NCBI GenBank assembly: GCA_961205875.1
Contig: OY540814.1
Span: forward strand, 14,738,993 to 14,802,992
Source of the DNA: Sialis fuliginosa
Lineage: Eukaryota > Arthropoda > Insecta > Megaloptera > Sialidae
Direction of reading: 5' to 3'
Length of the DNA stretch: 64,000 bases
Below the pieces are notes generated by a model that was not told the origin of the DNA, did not search any database, and worked only from the letters and a program-made list of their open reading frames with translations. Positions 1 through 11,865 of this stretch are shown piece after piece; the stretch's first letter is position 1; every line of letters starts with the position of its first letter. The position numbers and the translations under genes are program-made.

Positions 1-683
1 ACGTTTTTACTAATCCACTCGCAGTATGTTATAAATTAATTAATATAAACTTTAAGCTTTTGATTTAATAAAACAATAATAGTTAAGTATGAAGGGAATG
101 ATTCAAACTTTATAATAATATGTATGTATATTTAGAAACTTGTATTTTATGGCAGGAGTTTTCAAAGATATAATAATTCTGATTCGTAACGCTGGAGCTT
201 TATTAGACTCATTCTTGCACTAAAAATAATTCATTTCAAACAATACATAATTAAAGAGGCACGCGTCTAGATATGTAATTTGTATGTATGTATAAATTAT
301 AAGAAAACTTGTTTAAATTCCTAAAACAACTATAACTCACTTTGTTAGTGATTCTCTTTAACAGTGTCACTCAAAATGTTTGTAAGCAGATATTTTTAAA
401 CGTATTATATTCAATTCATTTTCTTATCGTAAGGTAACTATTGATTTATAAAAGATATATATGATACTAATGCACTAAACAAAATCTAATACCGTTTGTC
501 ATTGTTAGTTTGGAAAATTTGTGTTACCTCTATTTGGGTTGAAAAAAAAATAATGCTATACGTGTATTTTTATTTTGATATTTTTTTTAAAAATCACCTT
601 TATAATATAAACTATGTAGATAAATGTATCAAAATAAATAAAAAAAGTTAAACAACCTTCCCTTTTCCCTTTAGGAAGGTTTC
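1..683. other. Non-coding AT-rich DNA
   Basis: I see no gene, exon or defined repeat here. The stretch is AT-rich with short homopolymer runs and no open frame of note. Confidence 0.6.
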
Positions 684-800
684 TTCTTATCGGATGCTTA
701 CGTCATAAAAGGTAACACCCATAAAATATCATGTTTCTAGGTTTAGGGGTTTGGGATGTATGTTGATGGGTTAGTCACTAAGGGCTTCTCTCTTTATAGA
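684..800 (+). repeat. Interspersed repeat, TTACGTCATAAAA family, copy 1
   Basis: The stretch shares the blocks TTACGTCATAAAA, ACACCCATAAAAT, CATGTTTCTA and AGGGGTTTGG with 38150-38260 on the same strand. The family also appears inverted at about 63055-63150. No coding content or terminal repeats could be defined. The family is an unclassified non-autonomous repeat. Confidence 0.6.
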
Positions 801-954
801 TATAGATGAAGTGGTATAAGTTCACATATTAGAATTTCCAGATATTTAAAGTATTGTATTTCAATATGTACGGAAATTCCATTCAAAGCGAAATTACTAT
901 CGCCGACTTATTTGTAGGAAAATGGAAATATATATATTGATTTTATTATTTTAA

Positions 955-1601
955 CGGGTAATACCACTCTAGTGACCAAAAAAAAGCCTAATTTGACGAT
1001 TTTTCTGGGAGTATAATAAACGGAATGGGAATTGATTTTAGATGGTTTATTCAGTATATATTTAAGTACTTATAGAAAAAATTTCTTTATAATTATTTTT
1101 GTACAAAATGGCGGCGAGAGAGCCAATCTTCGAAATTATCTTTAAAAAAAAAACACCTCCAGTAGCGGACAAATTTCTCGTAAAATATAAGACCTGGAGT
1201 AAAAAAATTAAAAATAAAATGTCAATTTTATCAAATTTTGTAGAAAAAGTACTTTTGAAAAAAAATCGATTATTTGCCAAAAAATAAGCAGTAAATCAAA
1301 AAACCCTTACGTACTTGTATAAAGGATCTAATTATGAAGTTAGTGTCAAAATTTCAAATTGATCCATGCAACCGTGTTGATGTAATGTGTTCGCTAAGAT
1401 TGAAAAAATTGGTTTCGAGAAAAACGCGTTAAAAGTTTTGTGGCAGTAAAGTTTGACGCACTGTACCCATCTTTTGATTAACACCTTCTGCACTGTATTT
1501 TTTTACTATAGAACCAAGTGCATATTGTTTTTATGATGTTAAAGTATTGTCAAAGCAAAAAAAAAAACGATTTTTTCAAAATCCTAGAGTGGTGTTACCC
1601 C
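955..1601. mobile_element. TTAA-flanked MITE, about 647 bp
   Basis: The ends are imperfect inverted repeats: CGGGTAATACCACTCTAG (955-972) against the complement of CTAGAGTGGTGTTACCCC (1584-1601), 16 of 18 matching. Both ends abut TTAA (951-954 and 1602-1605), as expected for a piggyBac-type target duplication. A 3-bp TAA/TTA duplication of Harbinger type cannot be excluded. Two overlapping 60-70 codon frames inside (1062-1287) show no domain, so the element is non-autonomous. It interrupts otherwise featureless AT-rich DNA. Confidence 0.7.
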
Positions 1602-1605
1602 TTAA

Positions 1606-2399
1606 TAACAACAAGGAAGATATTAGTATGTAAATGAAACTTGCATAAACTAACATGTTTTAAATATTTGATTTTTATCACTTAAAGGTTTCTAGAGAGT
1701 GAAATAGTTAAAATTCTTGGTAAATAACTAGTCACAATTTTAATATGAATATTTGAAGAAAGACAATGTTAAAATTATAAATAAATAAAACAATGTCTTA
1801 TTCTAGCAACAATAAGACCCGGCATGCATTAAGTATCCAAATAACAGTTCTATATCTTAATATTTAGATTAAAGCAAGCAATTTTTCATGATTTGCCTCT
1901 GATTCTTAATAATATAATTATTCTATAACTTTCGTGGTCGTTATCCATATGATCTAGGTTTTCAAATGTTTGTCCATGTTGTCGTATTTCTATAATTCAC
2001 GTTTCGAATCTAATGCAGGAGTCTTCTTCAGAAATACTTAAGAATCAAAACGTCTATTAAGGAAATATAACAATGTGGACAACAGTCCAGAAGCCTAGTT
2101 CATATTCACAAGGTATTGTTTTTATAACAACACGATAGTGTTCATAAATTAGATATATTAATTAGAATTGTAAAAAAATAAGCTGGTATCATCTCAAAAA
2201 ACTTAAAAGATCTTTTTATTTAGCCAGTCTTGTTTTGATAAGCGTATATTTACTTTATAAAAATGTGCTTTAATAACTTAAAAAAAATATGCAATGAATG
2301 ATTATATAAATAAATTTATAAACGTAAAAAAATGTATAATTAAAAGTTTAACTAACGCTGGTCTACAGTTATGAGTACCTATTGGTTGAAGATATGCAG
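1606..2399. other. Non-coding AT-rich DNA
   Basis: I see no gene, repeat boundary or RNA feature in this stretch. Confidence 0.55.
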
Positions 2400-2590
2400 C
2401 AATGTGGGAAAACAAGAGAGACGGTGTAGGAATTTTCTCGGAGATCGTTCGCGCCCTTCGTAATTAGGCGCGCTGTGCGCCTAACGCCTACTTCCCTGGA
2501 GACCTACCTCATCCCGCGTCCAGGGTAGAACGCACGTATTTGTGTGCGACGCTATTTTTCCTCTTGTGTTATCCGCGCCCTGGTTTGTTT
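2400..2590. promoter_or_regulatory. CpG-rich, hairpin-rich island of unknown role
   Basis: Base composition jumps from strongly AT-rich to GC-rich with many CpG. CGCGCC (2450-2455) can pair with GGCGCG (2467-2472), or GGCGC (2467-2471) with GCGCC (2477-2481). These two hairpins are mutually exclusive. CCCTGGA (2494-2500) pairs with TCCAGGG (2519-2525). A 21-codon frame starting at the ATG at 2401 ends at 2464-2466, but has no recognisable motif. It could be a regulatory island, a small exon or the remains of a GC-rich mobile element. I cannot tell which. Confidence 0.25.
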
Positions 2591-3635
2591 GTATCTTTCT
2601 CGAATCAATGTAATTAACACATAGGTATATATGTATTTTGTAGGTTGGTAACACGGTTTACACATTTTGAGTACTGTAACAAAATTTCTGTGTGATTTTA
2701 ATCTTTTTTAATTTGGTATTTAGTTATTTGCTTTTAATAGTGAATTGGCCTGCACAAAAACTGAATATAACGGAATATTTTAGTACAAAAGTTATAATAC
2801 TTAATTAAAAAAATATTATATTTTTAACAATAGGTGACACCACTAATTATTTTCTCCTATGGGTCTGGATTTAAGGGACACCATGTAAAATATAGATAAT
2901 CAATATTCCTTATTTTTAATTAATTCCATATACAATATCTATCAAAATATATTTAAAAAAAAAGAATCTTTCTTTCCAAACATATACTTTAATCTATAAA
3001 TCAAAAAAAGCATTTAACTCATGCAACAATAATTTTATAGGCAACTAGAAATCAGATGCAACACGCATACTAGAAAAACGATAGCATCTTGAAGCGTCAT
3101 TCTTTAGCACAAACGTTCTCTTTATTATATAATATATTACTATATGAATAATTTGAGAATATTTCATATCATATCATAAAGAACATAAACAACAACTACT
3201 GTTCATATATCTTCATTTCATATTTCTCGTGGATTACAACCGAGAGGAGAAAAAGAAATGAGTTTCAAGTAGAATTGTAATACTCGCACAGATACACATG
3301 CACACGAATGTATTGTTAATAATGAATGGGCTTCACGTACCATTTATCTCAAAAAACGTTCTATTAATAATGTTTTTTTCTCTTCTTGTTATTCCAGTAT
3401 TTAAAAAATACTCTCTCAATTATTTATTTTATTTTAACATGAATAGAAATTTATTAACCGTGATTTAAATTAACCCTTCTTTAATTAACCTGCCAAAATA
3501 AAAAGGGTTTAATTTACATTTTGCCTTTTATGATAAGCCTATAGTGCACTTTTCAATTTGTGTTCAATTAATTGGTGACAATAGAACATGTTCTATGTTT
3601 CCGTATTTTAAGATAATTTCTAGTGCTTTAAATGT
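2591..3635. other. Non-coding AT-rich DNA
   Basis: I see nothing gene-like. The stretch has short simple AT tracts only. Confidence 0.55.
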
Positions 3636-3965
3636 TTGCTAAATAAGATTTTTCAGTGTACAAGATTACTGTTATGTTAATAAGCATATTTATCGGAGTT
3701 ATGTCCGAAAATAGATAAAAAATATATATACAGAAAAATTGAAAACCCCCTTCATTTTTGAAGTTCGTGGTCAGATTTTGAAAAAAAGATATAGGAAGTA
3801 AATCGGAGGTATACTCTTTCAAACAAAAAAAAATCATCCAAATCGGGGCATATTTGTCAGAGTTATACCCAAACATACATAAAAATACATTTTACACACA
3901 TTTACATGCACAGGCGAATCGAGAACCTTCCTCCTTTTTTGTAGTCAGTTAAAAAGATCATCTAA
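3636..3965 (+). repeat. Lepidopteran-type repeat, tandemly duplicated
   Basis: Two related units lie head to tail. Unit 1 (about 3640-3780) carries GGAGTTATGTCCGAAA and then ATTGAAAACCCCCTTCATTT. Unit 2 (about 3840-3960) carries CAGAGTTATACCCAAACATA and then AATCGAGAACCTTCCTCC. A 'gagaacctcctcc…gaagtcggtta' motif is one I associate with lepidopteran interspersed repeats (recollection, not a search). The 82-codon minus frame over this stretch is a repeat artefact. Confidence 0.6.
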
Positions 3966-4760
3966 CGTACAAAAATAACTTTTTTGTCATCGAAAGTTTT
4001 TCTGCTTTCACAAATGATCATATAGCTTCCCCTATCCTTTGGATATGGCGGAGAATGAATAAAAAAAATTTATAATAATACAAACTATTTATTTCCGTTG
4101 ATATTAACCGGAAAATAGCATTTTGAATTTTGTATGAACTAATAGAATGATAAAATACAAAACATATCGATACAGAACAGTGCAACGTAATGCAACAATA
4201 ACAACAAAAAGCTATTTGTAGAGGAATTGCAGCGTAAAAACTATCGCCGTATTGTCCAGTCTCGGGCATTGTTGTAATCCCGCCGGTCAGAACAAACGCA
4301 ATGGATTATGGGTAGTCGATTGTACATTAAAACCGATAGCGATACGGATGTACGTACAGTGTTCATCACGAAGTTCAAGCAAAAAATGGGGAATGATATT
4401 ATTGTATCGGTTATTGCGCCTTTTGAAATATAGTACATGATGAAATTTGATCTAGGGATGGGAAAATTTAGATTTTACTTCCATCTTCTGGAGGAAATGT
4501 ATTGTAATAAAATATATTACTGTCATAGGATCATTAACATGTCTAAAAAACGAAACTAAATATGGCCATTTTTAGGATGCATTTTTGTAGGTATATTTTC
4601 AAAAATCGAACAAGAATATATGATTATTCTGTGTAACTTGAAGCATCCATATTAAAAGTATATTGATATTTCTCGTAAACGGTTGATTCCATAACAAAAT
4701 CAGCATAGTATATTTAAGTGTATTTTGTGTCATATAAAATCGATGGGCCCATTGGCTTCA
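3966..4760. other. Non-coding stretch with chance frames
   Basis: Frames of 60-83 codons occur on both strands at 4018-4440, but they overlap each other and show no domain or splice structure. The 4260-4400 part is slightly GC-richer than its surroundings. I see no recognised feature. Confidence 0.5.
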
Positions 4761-4764
4761 TACA

Positions 4765-4880
4765 ATTTTATAACTGTATCACTATGGGTTCTCAAGATAT
4801 GGAATAAAAACTAATTTTTAGCAAAATTTTCGGAGGACTGTAGCTTCCACACAAAATAATTCCGTATTTTTTTTCTTCAA
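4765..4880 (-). repeat. Dispersed repeat, copy related to 21990-22110
   Basis: On the minus strand this matches the plus strand at about 21990-22110: both carry ATATCTxGAGAACCCAT followed by GTGATA.AGT-like sequence, and TAGCTTCCACA/GATACAGTC-like flanks. No ends were defined. It is probably a decayed transposon fragment. Confidence 0.4.
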
Positions 4881-4954
4881 ATAAACCAAAAAATTGCCCT
4901 GTTGAATATGACTGGTTACTTAAGGCAAATCTATACATAATATAAACCAAATGC

Positions 4955-5275
4955 CTCGCCACATCTGTACGTCTGTCTGTGCAGAATTTTCTCACTAAAC
5001 GGATTTTATTCCGGTTTTCATTAATGGATAGAGTGTATCACGAGGAAAGTTTAGGTATAAACTTGTAAATATTTTGTGTTAATTTATGAATCTATGATCA
5101 TTTCATTTATCATATTCATTTTATTCATCAAGTCGGAAAAAAACAATCGTCGGAGAGATATCTCTATCTTCGCGTACACTGCGTACATAGTTAGCGATAT
5201 GTATGTTAAAACAATGTTTTAAAGGTTTATTACAGATTAAATTTATATCCTCGGATAATACCGTGTCCAATATAC
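4955..5275 (+). repeat. Dispersed repeat, inverted copy at 60940-61160
   Basis: The blocks CTAAACGGATTTTATTCCGG, ACAATCGTCGGAGAGATATC, TTATTACAGATTAAATTTAT and ATCCTCGGATAATACC reappear in reverse complement and reverse order at about 60945-61150. The 5' part contains the CTGTCTGTGCAGAATTTTCT block typical of insect repeat families. I infer a non-autonomous element, and its ends are not resolved. Confidence 0.6.
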
Positions 5276-6064
5276 TAGTCCTGTGTATATTTCATACATG
5301 GGGGCTGTATAAGAAAGTAAAAAATTAACATTTATCTGTCAATATACAAAGCTTAACTTGTTTCGATAATATCGCTACAAATAATGATTTGCCAGCCCTA
5401 GAACATGTGGGTTTGAAATATGAGATTTATGAAAAAAGTGGGGAAAGATATTATATCCTTTATTCCATCTTCCGTACGGTTCTTTTTTGAGTTCATGTTG
5501 CGATGGTATTCTGACATCCATCCAAGAACACATTTGTTATATTTGCGTGAAAATCGTGCTATGAATTTTTCACCACTTTGTTTGAATAAAACGAAGAAAC
5601 TTTCTAAGACATTTCTAATGCATTTTGTTTATCATTTATATATATCTTTTGTAGTCTGCATTTGAAAATGCCGCGTATCATTATTGATATTTCTTGGAAA
5701 TTTGTTCCTGTTAGAGAAGGAATATGTTTTTTTAGATTTCTTTTAATAAAACTCTTTCAATCTTCGTATAAAAGTTTTAAAGATTTCTTATAGATATGTC
5801 ATTGTTGTCTGTCTACTAGGTATAAGTGATATCTTTTTAGTTATACTCGTAGTTTGATCTATTTTTTAATTTAAGAATTATTTAATATATAAGTTTCAAG
5901 GTCAATTAGTTATACCTACTTAATATTTAATAATTTGAGATATTTGAAAAATCGTAAAAAGGTAAAAAAAATATTTCAATTATTATCCAATTATCTGTGA
6001 AGCCTAGCACAAGTTATAAATAATGCTCCTTATTTTCAGTTTCTCATTAAAATAAAACGCACAA
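5276..6064. other. Non-coding AT-rich DNA
   Basis: An 81-codon plus-strand frame (5420-5665) has no recognisable domain and AT-rich codons throughout. I treat it as chance. Nothing else was seen. Confidence 0.5.
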
Positions 6065-6471
6065 TAGGGTTCCGTAGTCATTCTAACTACAATTTATAAA
6101 AAAGAGCTATAATATTCGTTATAATTTTTATTGAAAGTACTAATTAAAAAACTATATTCTTAAATTTTCTCAGATTTTTTTTCTGATAACCACATTAAAA
6201 AGAAAATATATCAAAAGGTGATGTGATATTTTTGTTGCATTTTAGGAGACCTATCTAAAACACCCTACTCAATGGGATAAATGAAATTTTTTTTGAATAT
6301 ATTTTTCAGTCTATTGGAAGGGAGTCCAAAAATTGTGTTTTTTTAAAAATCTTATCACATCTGTTTTTGAGTTATCTACGTCAATGTACCAAATTTCATC
6401 TTAATCGGTATAAAATTTATATAGACGGACGGACGGACAGAACGAAATTTCTAGTTTTCTACAGAACCCTA
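6065..6471 (-). mobile_element. GGTTCCGTAG-ended repeat, about 407 bp
   Basis: The ends are inverted: TAGGGTTCCGTAG (6065-6077) against the complement of CTACAGAACCCTA (6459-6471), one mismatch. Next to the right end is GACGGACGGACGGACAG (6424-6440). The same right-end block occurs on the plus strand at 23130-23216. A related family with a different middle is at 28243 and 58866. No protein is coded. I did not find a convincing target duplication. Confidence 0.55.
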
Positions 6472-7173
6472 AAAATCGCTATGATATATATTCTATTATT
6501 TTCTCATTAAAATATTATGAGTATTAATATATATTTCTATTCTCCCTCAAAAGCTTACATAATTATTGGACACTCCCTATGTATTTATCAACTACAAATT
6601 CAAAGTTTCCTTTGATAATTTAGTATTGCTAGTAATGTGAATACAGACTCTTTATTAAATTTCCAATAAACAGAATGTTTATAGTAGTTTAATAATACTA
6701 AGTTCTGTTTTAATGATAAAAAAATTTAATTAAAGTATGAATACCTGTATACCTAAAATATAAATCGAATGAATTCATTTATGTTTATTTTCAAGAGAAA
6801 ATATTGAATTTAAATATGATGACAACTTAGTAAATACTTTACTATAATTATTTTTGCTTTACCCAACCCATCCTTAGTTTTAATTTTTTTATATGGCCAT
6901 ATGTATGAGATACAGGTTTATAAGTATTCTTAAGCCAATTTGTAATTCAAAAACTTCAAGACATAAATGGGTGAAAATATATATTTAAATCAATAGTCTC
7001 TATTTTTTGGAAATAATCTTACAACCGGAATGTTTAGAATTTTAAAAATATTTTTGAAACCGTGCGTATAAAAAAATGTTTTAGATAAAAGTTCTTAAAA
7101 ATATTATTATCTTTAATCTATGTTCTATCCATTTAAATAAAATAAGGCCATAATTGATTTTTCAAAACGAAAA

Positions 7174-7188
<15 letters not shown>
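6472..7188. other. Non-coding AT-rich DNA
   Basis: I see no gene or repeat boundary. An (AT)n tract at about 7172-7190 abuts the LINE poly-A tail. Confidence 0.55.
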
Positions 7189-7234
<46 letters not shown>

Positions 7235-7940
7235 TTGACACAAATGTCGGCCGGGTGTTCTCCTCTTCCGACAGCTCTTCGTGTATTGTTTTGTGTATTG
7301 TGTGTGTGTGTGTGTGTGTTGTTGGGGGGGGGGGGGGGTCACGGGGATACAAGATGGATTTAGGATGTTGCTGATGGGCCGATCATCGCAGGATAAGACG
7401 TACTGGGTGGCCATATTAACAGGATTGGGGTGTTTGGTTGACTGAGGAAGGGGATGACATATATTTATTTTGATTTATCTTCTATTTGCTGTTGTTGTTG
7501 TTATATTGTTAATTTAGTTTTGTTGATAAATTCGAATAGTTTATTATATAATTTTGTGTTTTGTAATAATTCTTGGATTGAGTCTGGAATTTCCCTGAAG
7601 GTTGCATCTCTTTCACTTTTCCAGATGGGACATTTTAAAATTAAATGCTCAGCATTTGCTATACTTATATTGTCGCATCTGCATGTGTTCGTAGTGGTAA
7701 TTTTTATTTTATGCTGGTATTCTGGTGTGAATGCGTGATTGAAGCGAAGCCGAATGACTGCACTTATTAGTCTTCTAGGTTTTTTAATGTTTTGGAACCA
7801 TGGTGTTGTTGGAATTGATGGTTGTAGTTTTCCATAGAAACGACCTTTTGATTGGAGTGATAGCTGGTAGTGGTATTGCCATTTTTCTTTTATCTTCTTG
7901 TGTGCCTCTGCTTTGAGGTCTGTGATAGGAAGTAATATTG
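7189..7940 (-). mobile_element. 5'-truncated non-LTR retrotransposon (LINE) 3' end
   Basis: Read on the minus strand, the insertion holds the last ~146 codons of ORF2 (stop at 7503-7501), a roughly 270-nt 3'UTR and a 44-nt poly-A tail (T-run 7189-7232). The UTR carries a (CA)n tract (7299-7319) and a 15-C run (G-run 7324-7338). It is GC-richer than the surrounding DNA. The clean poly-A and open frame suggest a fairly recent insertion, and the abrupt stop of homology near 7940 is ordinary 5' truncation. Flanks on both sides are AT dinucleotide repeats, so a target duplication cannot be called. A second tail of the same family lies at 57715-57780. Confidence 0.85.
7501..7938 (-). pseudogene. 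LINE ORF2 C-terminal fragment with CCHC-type zinc knuckle
   Basis: This frame has no start codon because the element is truncated, and it stays open for 145 residues to a TAA. It begins around ILLPITDLKAEAHKKIK and includes KWQYHYQ, then an arginine-rich segment RRLISAVIRLRFNHA. Next comes the zinc-knuckle pattern C-R-C-D…A-E-H-L-I-L-K-C-P-I-W at about residues 86-105, spaced C-x1-C-x9-H-x4-C. In jockey/I/R1-group LINEs such a motif follows the reverse transcriptase and RNase H regions at the ORF2 C terminus and is thought to bind nucleic acid. RT and endonuclease domains are absent here, so the fragment cannot be functional on its own. The exact clade is not resolved. Confidence 0.82.
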
Positions 7941-10065
7941 TTATATATATTATATATTATTTTTTATATTTTATGTCCCATTATTTATTTTTTATCTTTT
8001 ATCCATCGGTCATTTGAACTTTTAAAATATAATTAGACATTGATACGTAGTACGTAATACACAGTATTCTCAGTACTGCGTTTAAGAAAATATTGTGGGA
8101 CTCTCGGCAGTTTTTTTATATAAAAATATGGTTTCATAATATACAAAAAGACTAGTTATCAAATGATTCTAGATCTCTAAAAATAATGCTTATATCCCTG
8201 TCTTCTAACCCGGAAAACTTATGTAATAAAATCACGTAAAAATAAAAATAAACATAACCAAAACGTATCTAATTATAGCAAGTCGAGATTGTAGACAACG
8301 TGTTCCTCGCAAGTAGGCGACGATGACATTCCTGCTCAATGTCAACATCCATTATTCCACCGGAAATGAACCCACAACTTGCAGAAACACACGAAAAAAG
8401 ATGGATGAGTCAAGAACCGTATTATCATGTATACACTTCTTTTGTCAAAAAAAAGTTTCTCTCGTGATGAATTTTTTTTCAGTTGTCTGTGTACATTTTA
8501 ACTCAACATCTCCGACTGGTATATCCGTTTATATTTCACTGTTTAATCCTATAATGCGGATGATGCCATACCTGTATCATAGATCAAATTTTAAAGTTAA
8601 AATTTCCGTAAAATATCACTGAAAAATTAGAATAAAATTTAGAGAATTATTTGCGAAGTATATGTTTATCTATTGCATAGAAAATAATTAAGATTTGAAT
8701 CAATGTAAGAGCTATAATAATAATTTAAGAAAGTTGCAAAATCGTGACGCATGTAAGGCTAATATAGGGTATTTTTTGTAGGTTATGTTGGGTTAATGGG
8801 AGAAGCGTGCGCGTACGATTTTCTCCCGGAAATGGAAAAGCCTATACGAGAAAGTTTTATAAATTTTGCTTATTCGAGTGATTTTACTCGCTTAATTTAA
8901 CATGATCGATTATTGGCAAGCGGTGTTGAATAATTATTAAATTTTCGTACTCCGTGTAACCTATACACCGCGTTTAATGTTTGGAATTTCAAATGATTTC
9001 GCGTGAAAACGATCTGCTGTAATTAGGCAAGCATTCAAATATGCTGTAGTCACTTTTGGAAAATTTTATAATTTGGAAAATGTGTTATAAAATTCGATTT
9101 AATTTGATTGAAGTGATATCTCAGAATCTCATTCTTTATGTTTCTTGTTAAATCTTAACTTTATGGATGGAAAATATGCAAGGAAGATGTATTTGGAAAA
9201 ATAAATTTGATTGTTCATTACTTTAACAACTGAAGAAAAATACCTCTAATATAAAAAATTGTTTACTCTAAAATTTTAAAAATTAATTTGAAATAAGAAG
9301 AAAGAATATGCAGGCACGTTCTCTTCTTGCCCCGTATTCCCCTACTATAAATTTCAATTTTATAATAATTGCTTACAGAAACTTCTTTTTGATATTTATT
9401 ATAAAATATTTAACTACGTATGTAAATTCTTCATGTTTTTAGTAATTTGTTTAAATTTTCACAAAATTTATAATGTCTAATCTCTACAACGTTATGTTTT
9501 ACTCTAGTACTTTTAACATTATATTGACGGTGGAAAACTAAAACAAATTAAGCGATATACCTTATCAAATTTTACATCGACGAAAAAACAATATTTTTTA
9601 TCAGCATTTTTCTCACTTTTCTCTTTTTTTGGACTTTATTAAATGAAATAATGTCCAGTGATATGTTATGTCGCTTATTGTATATAAGAGGTTTTTTTTT
9701 TTTAATATATGATATGTAGTTAAAATGGCAGTCATTTTTCTGTAATAAAAATCGACGTATGTATTTGTCATCGTAGAGCTTTGTATGTTGAATATATCAT
9801 TTTAATAGTATATGTCTCAATATCAGCCGAAAAGTCGCTAATTTGGTTTCAATTTTCCACCATCGATATTATTTATTAAATTTAATATGCTACATATGTA
9901 TTTACATATAGTATGTTCCTATATATTTGCTAGAATTAGACATACATAAATGAATCTTCATAATGTGTAGAGGTTGATGTTATTAATAACTATACAAAGT
10001 ACACTATAATAGAGAAAGCTATGTAAAAATTTCTTAAAGCAGAAAATTTTTCTATTTCAGGTCAA
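7941..10065. other. Non-coding AT-rich DNA
   Basis: A 99-codon plus frame at 8323-8622 has no recognisable domain, and its codon use matches background. The 8760-8840 part has a short GC-richer block (GAAGCGTGCGCGTACGATTT). I see no gene. Confidence 0.5.
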
Positions 10066-10345
10066 AACAAAAACTTCTTGTTTTGTGTCTGCCTGTCCCG
10101 TTATTCCTTTATCACATGCATAACTTATGAATTACTGAACGGTTTATACTCGTAATGGAGCTTAACTGGAAAAGACTCACAATTTTTTAAGTTACATATC
10201 TCAAGAACTTCGCATTTTACGTGAAAATTGTGTGGAATATTTTTTGTATAGGTAAAAAAATTCTATAAGAAATGTTATTATAATATTCGTAGTAAAATAT
10301 TCCCTTACAAAGATAAACTGTGTTTTTACTTGGAAGATGTTTTTC
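10066..10345 (-). repeat. Family P repeat, partial inverted copy
   Basis: Family P is the most frequent repeat here. Its plus-orientation landmarks, in order, are CTGCCAAGTAAATGC, AAAGGTAGTTAATTATTGAA, TAAGGGAATATTTTACAACA, TTTTAATCGGTTCAGTGG, CATGAGTTATGCGT and TTGACCTGAAAC. This copy shows the last half in reverse complement: TTTCAGGTCAA, GCATAACTTATGAATTACTG, AAAATATTCCCTTACAAAGA. It is decayed and lacks the other end. Confidence 0.65.
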
Positions 10346-11340
10346 TTTATTTTATCTAATATCATTCTTTATTCTATATACCCTTCCCCTCCCTTTGTTA
10401 ATAACGTTTTGCGCAAGAATATAATATCAAAAACTATATTTGGTAAACATCAATAAAATATGGTTTCAGATATAATGTTCTATGATAAATGTTTGCTTTT
10501 TTCTTTCTGAACATTTATAATGCATTTTTTAATTATAATTTATGGGTCATATTTTTCCATTACAAACGAAATCGAACATAACAAAAAATAACAAAGCTTT
10601 TTCTTAAGTTTGCAATAAATCTTATAAGCTTTAAAAAGCTTTATTAAGTGTTTTGTTCCGTTTATAGAATCGATTGTTGCAAAATAATATATTGAATAGT
10701 CATAGTTTTTCAACAATTTAAATTTAAAATTATCCAAGAATTGTCAAATTCATGTATAATACGATTCATATAACAAAACAAAAGTGAAAACTAAATACAA
10801 AATAAATAATAAGTTTGAGAAATACTGTAAAATATAAAATCTCACAATCAGCTACAGGTTAGTTTAATTTACAGAAATAAAGTAAATGGGCAAATTTATA
10901 GCATATTAAATTCAAAATTGTGAAAAATATATATGAAACCAAGATTTTGAAATTTAACATCGTAAAACTGATATTAAAAAAGGAGTAGATAGAATAATGG
11001 GGGAATTGCATTTACGTGATCAAAGATACAAATGTTTTCATAAATGATTTGATCTCAAAATCAATAGTACTATAAATAACAGTGAAATAATAAAAAACAT
11101 ATTTAGATTTTTTTTTGCTTTATTTTACTTTTCTTTGCTTTATTTTTGTATTTTTTTTTTCAAGAGACAAGCGAATAGAAAATAAAAAAGGGAATATTGG
11201 GTATTAGATAAATATTTCTTGAATTATCAGCTTTTATTTGATACTACGGGATTTAATAATAAAAACATATTTGCTAACCTATTTTCCCCACTCAAAAAGT
11301 GCCAAAATTTACTATTTTTAGTCAAATCTCAGCATTATAG
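10346..11340. other. Non-coding AT-rich DNA
   Basis: I see no gene, RNA or defined repeat. A 65-codon minus frame at 10540-10737 is very AT-rich and unsupported. Confidence 0.55.
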
Positions 11341-11344
11341 ATCA

Positions 11345-11480
11345 AACGATTCAGTATCTAGAACGCTGTGACAGACAAGCAGACAGTGTTGATTCAATGA
11401 GTTCCTTTTTCCGATTCCGGTACGAACATTAAAAACAACATTTTGATGAAATCTTCGACTAAGAAAGACATTGTCACCTC
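11345..11480 (-). repeat. Dispersed repeat, GGAAAAAGGAACxCAT family
   Basis: On the minus strand this carries CGGAATCGGAAAAAGGAACT, then ATTGAATCAACACTGTCTGC. Related copies are at 44655-44740 (minus) and 39418-39471 plus 40443-40475 (plus, split by a hAT element). It is useful as an unoccupied paralogue of the hAT target site. Confidence 0.6.
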
Positions 11481-11865
11481 TATAGTAAAAATTTATTTAT
11501 GAAGGTTATTCAATGTCAAAAAATCGTTTAAACTAGATGTACAAATAAACAACATATATTTATAATACATTTAGTTAAAATTGATCCCAAATCCCCGAGG
11601 TGCGACAACAGACAACAGATAGAACATATTTGACGAGTAGTGTCTTTCGTTACGTTCCCTGGGGAGCGCCTTTCCACGCTACATCTCACTGATGTGATAT
11701 TATAGCTAACGTTATAATATTAATGTGATATCAACACATATCCTCACATATGTACTATGTGACTACATGAATTTCATTGGATTATTGTGTTGTTTCTAGA
11801 CTTCTTAGTATAAATAATATATTCTTTAAAGTATTATTTTATGTTTTTTTATTATTATATTATTT

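Noticed and set aside
1062..1287. Two overlapping 62-72 codon frames
   Set aside because: They lie inside the TTAA-flanked MITE, overlap on opposite strands and show no domain.
7125..7414. Frames of 69-93 codons across the poly-T, (GT)n and G-run
   Set aside because: Products are lysine/phenylalanine runs and HTHTHT; they read through the LINE 3'UTR and poly-A tail.
7454..7738. 94-codon plus-strand frame
   Set aside because: It is the antisense of the LINE ORF2 fragment, which has a recognisable zinc knuckle on the minus strand.
8323..8622. 99-codon plus-strand frame (longest but one)
   Set aside because: No domain, no splice context and background-like codon use.
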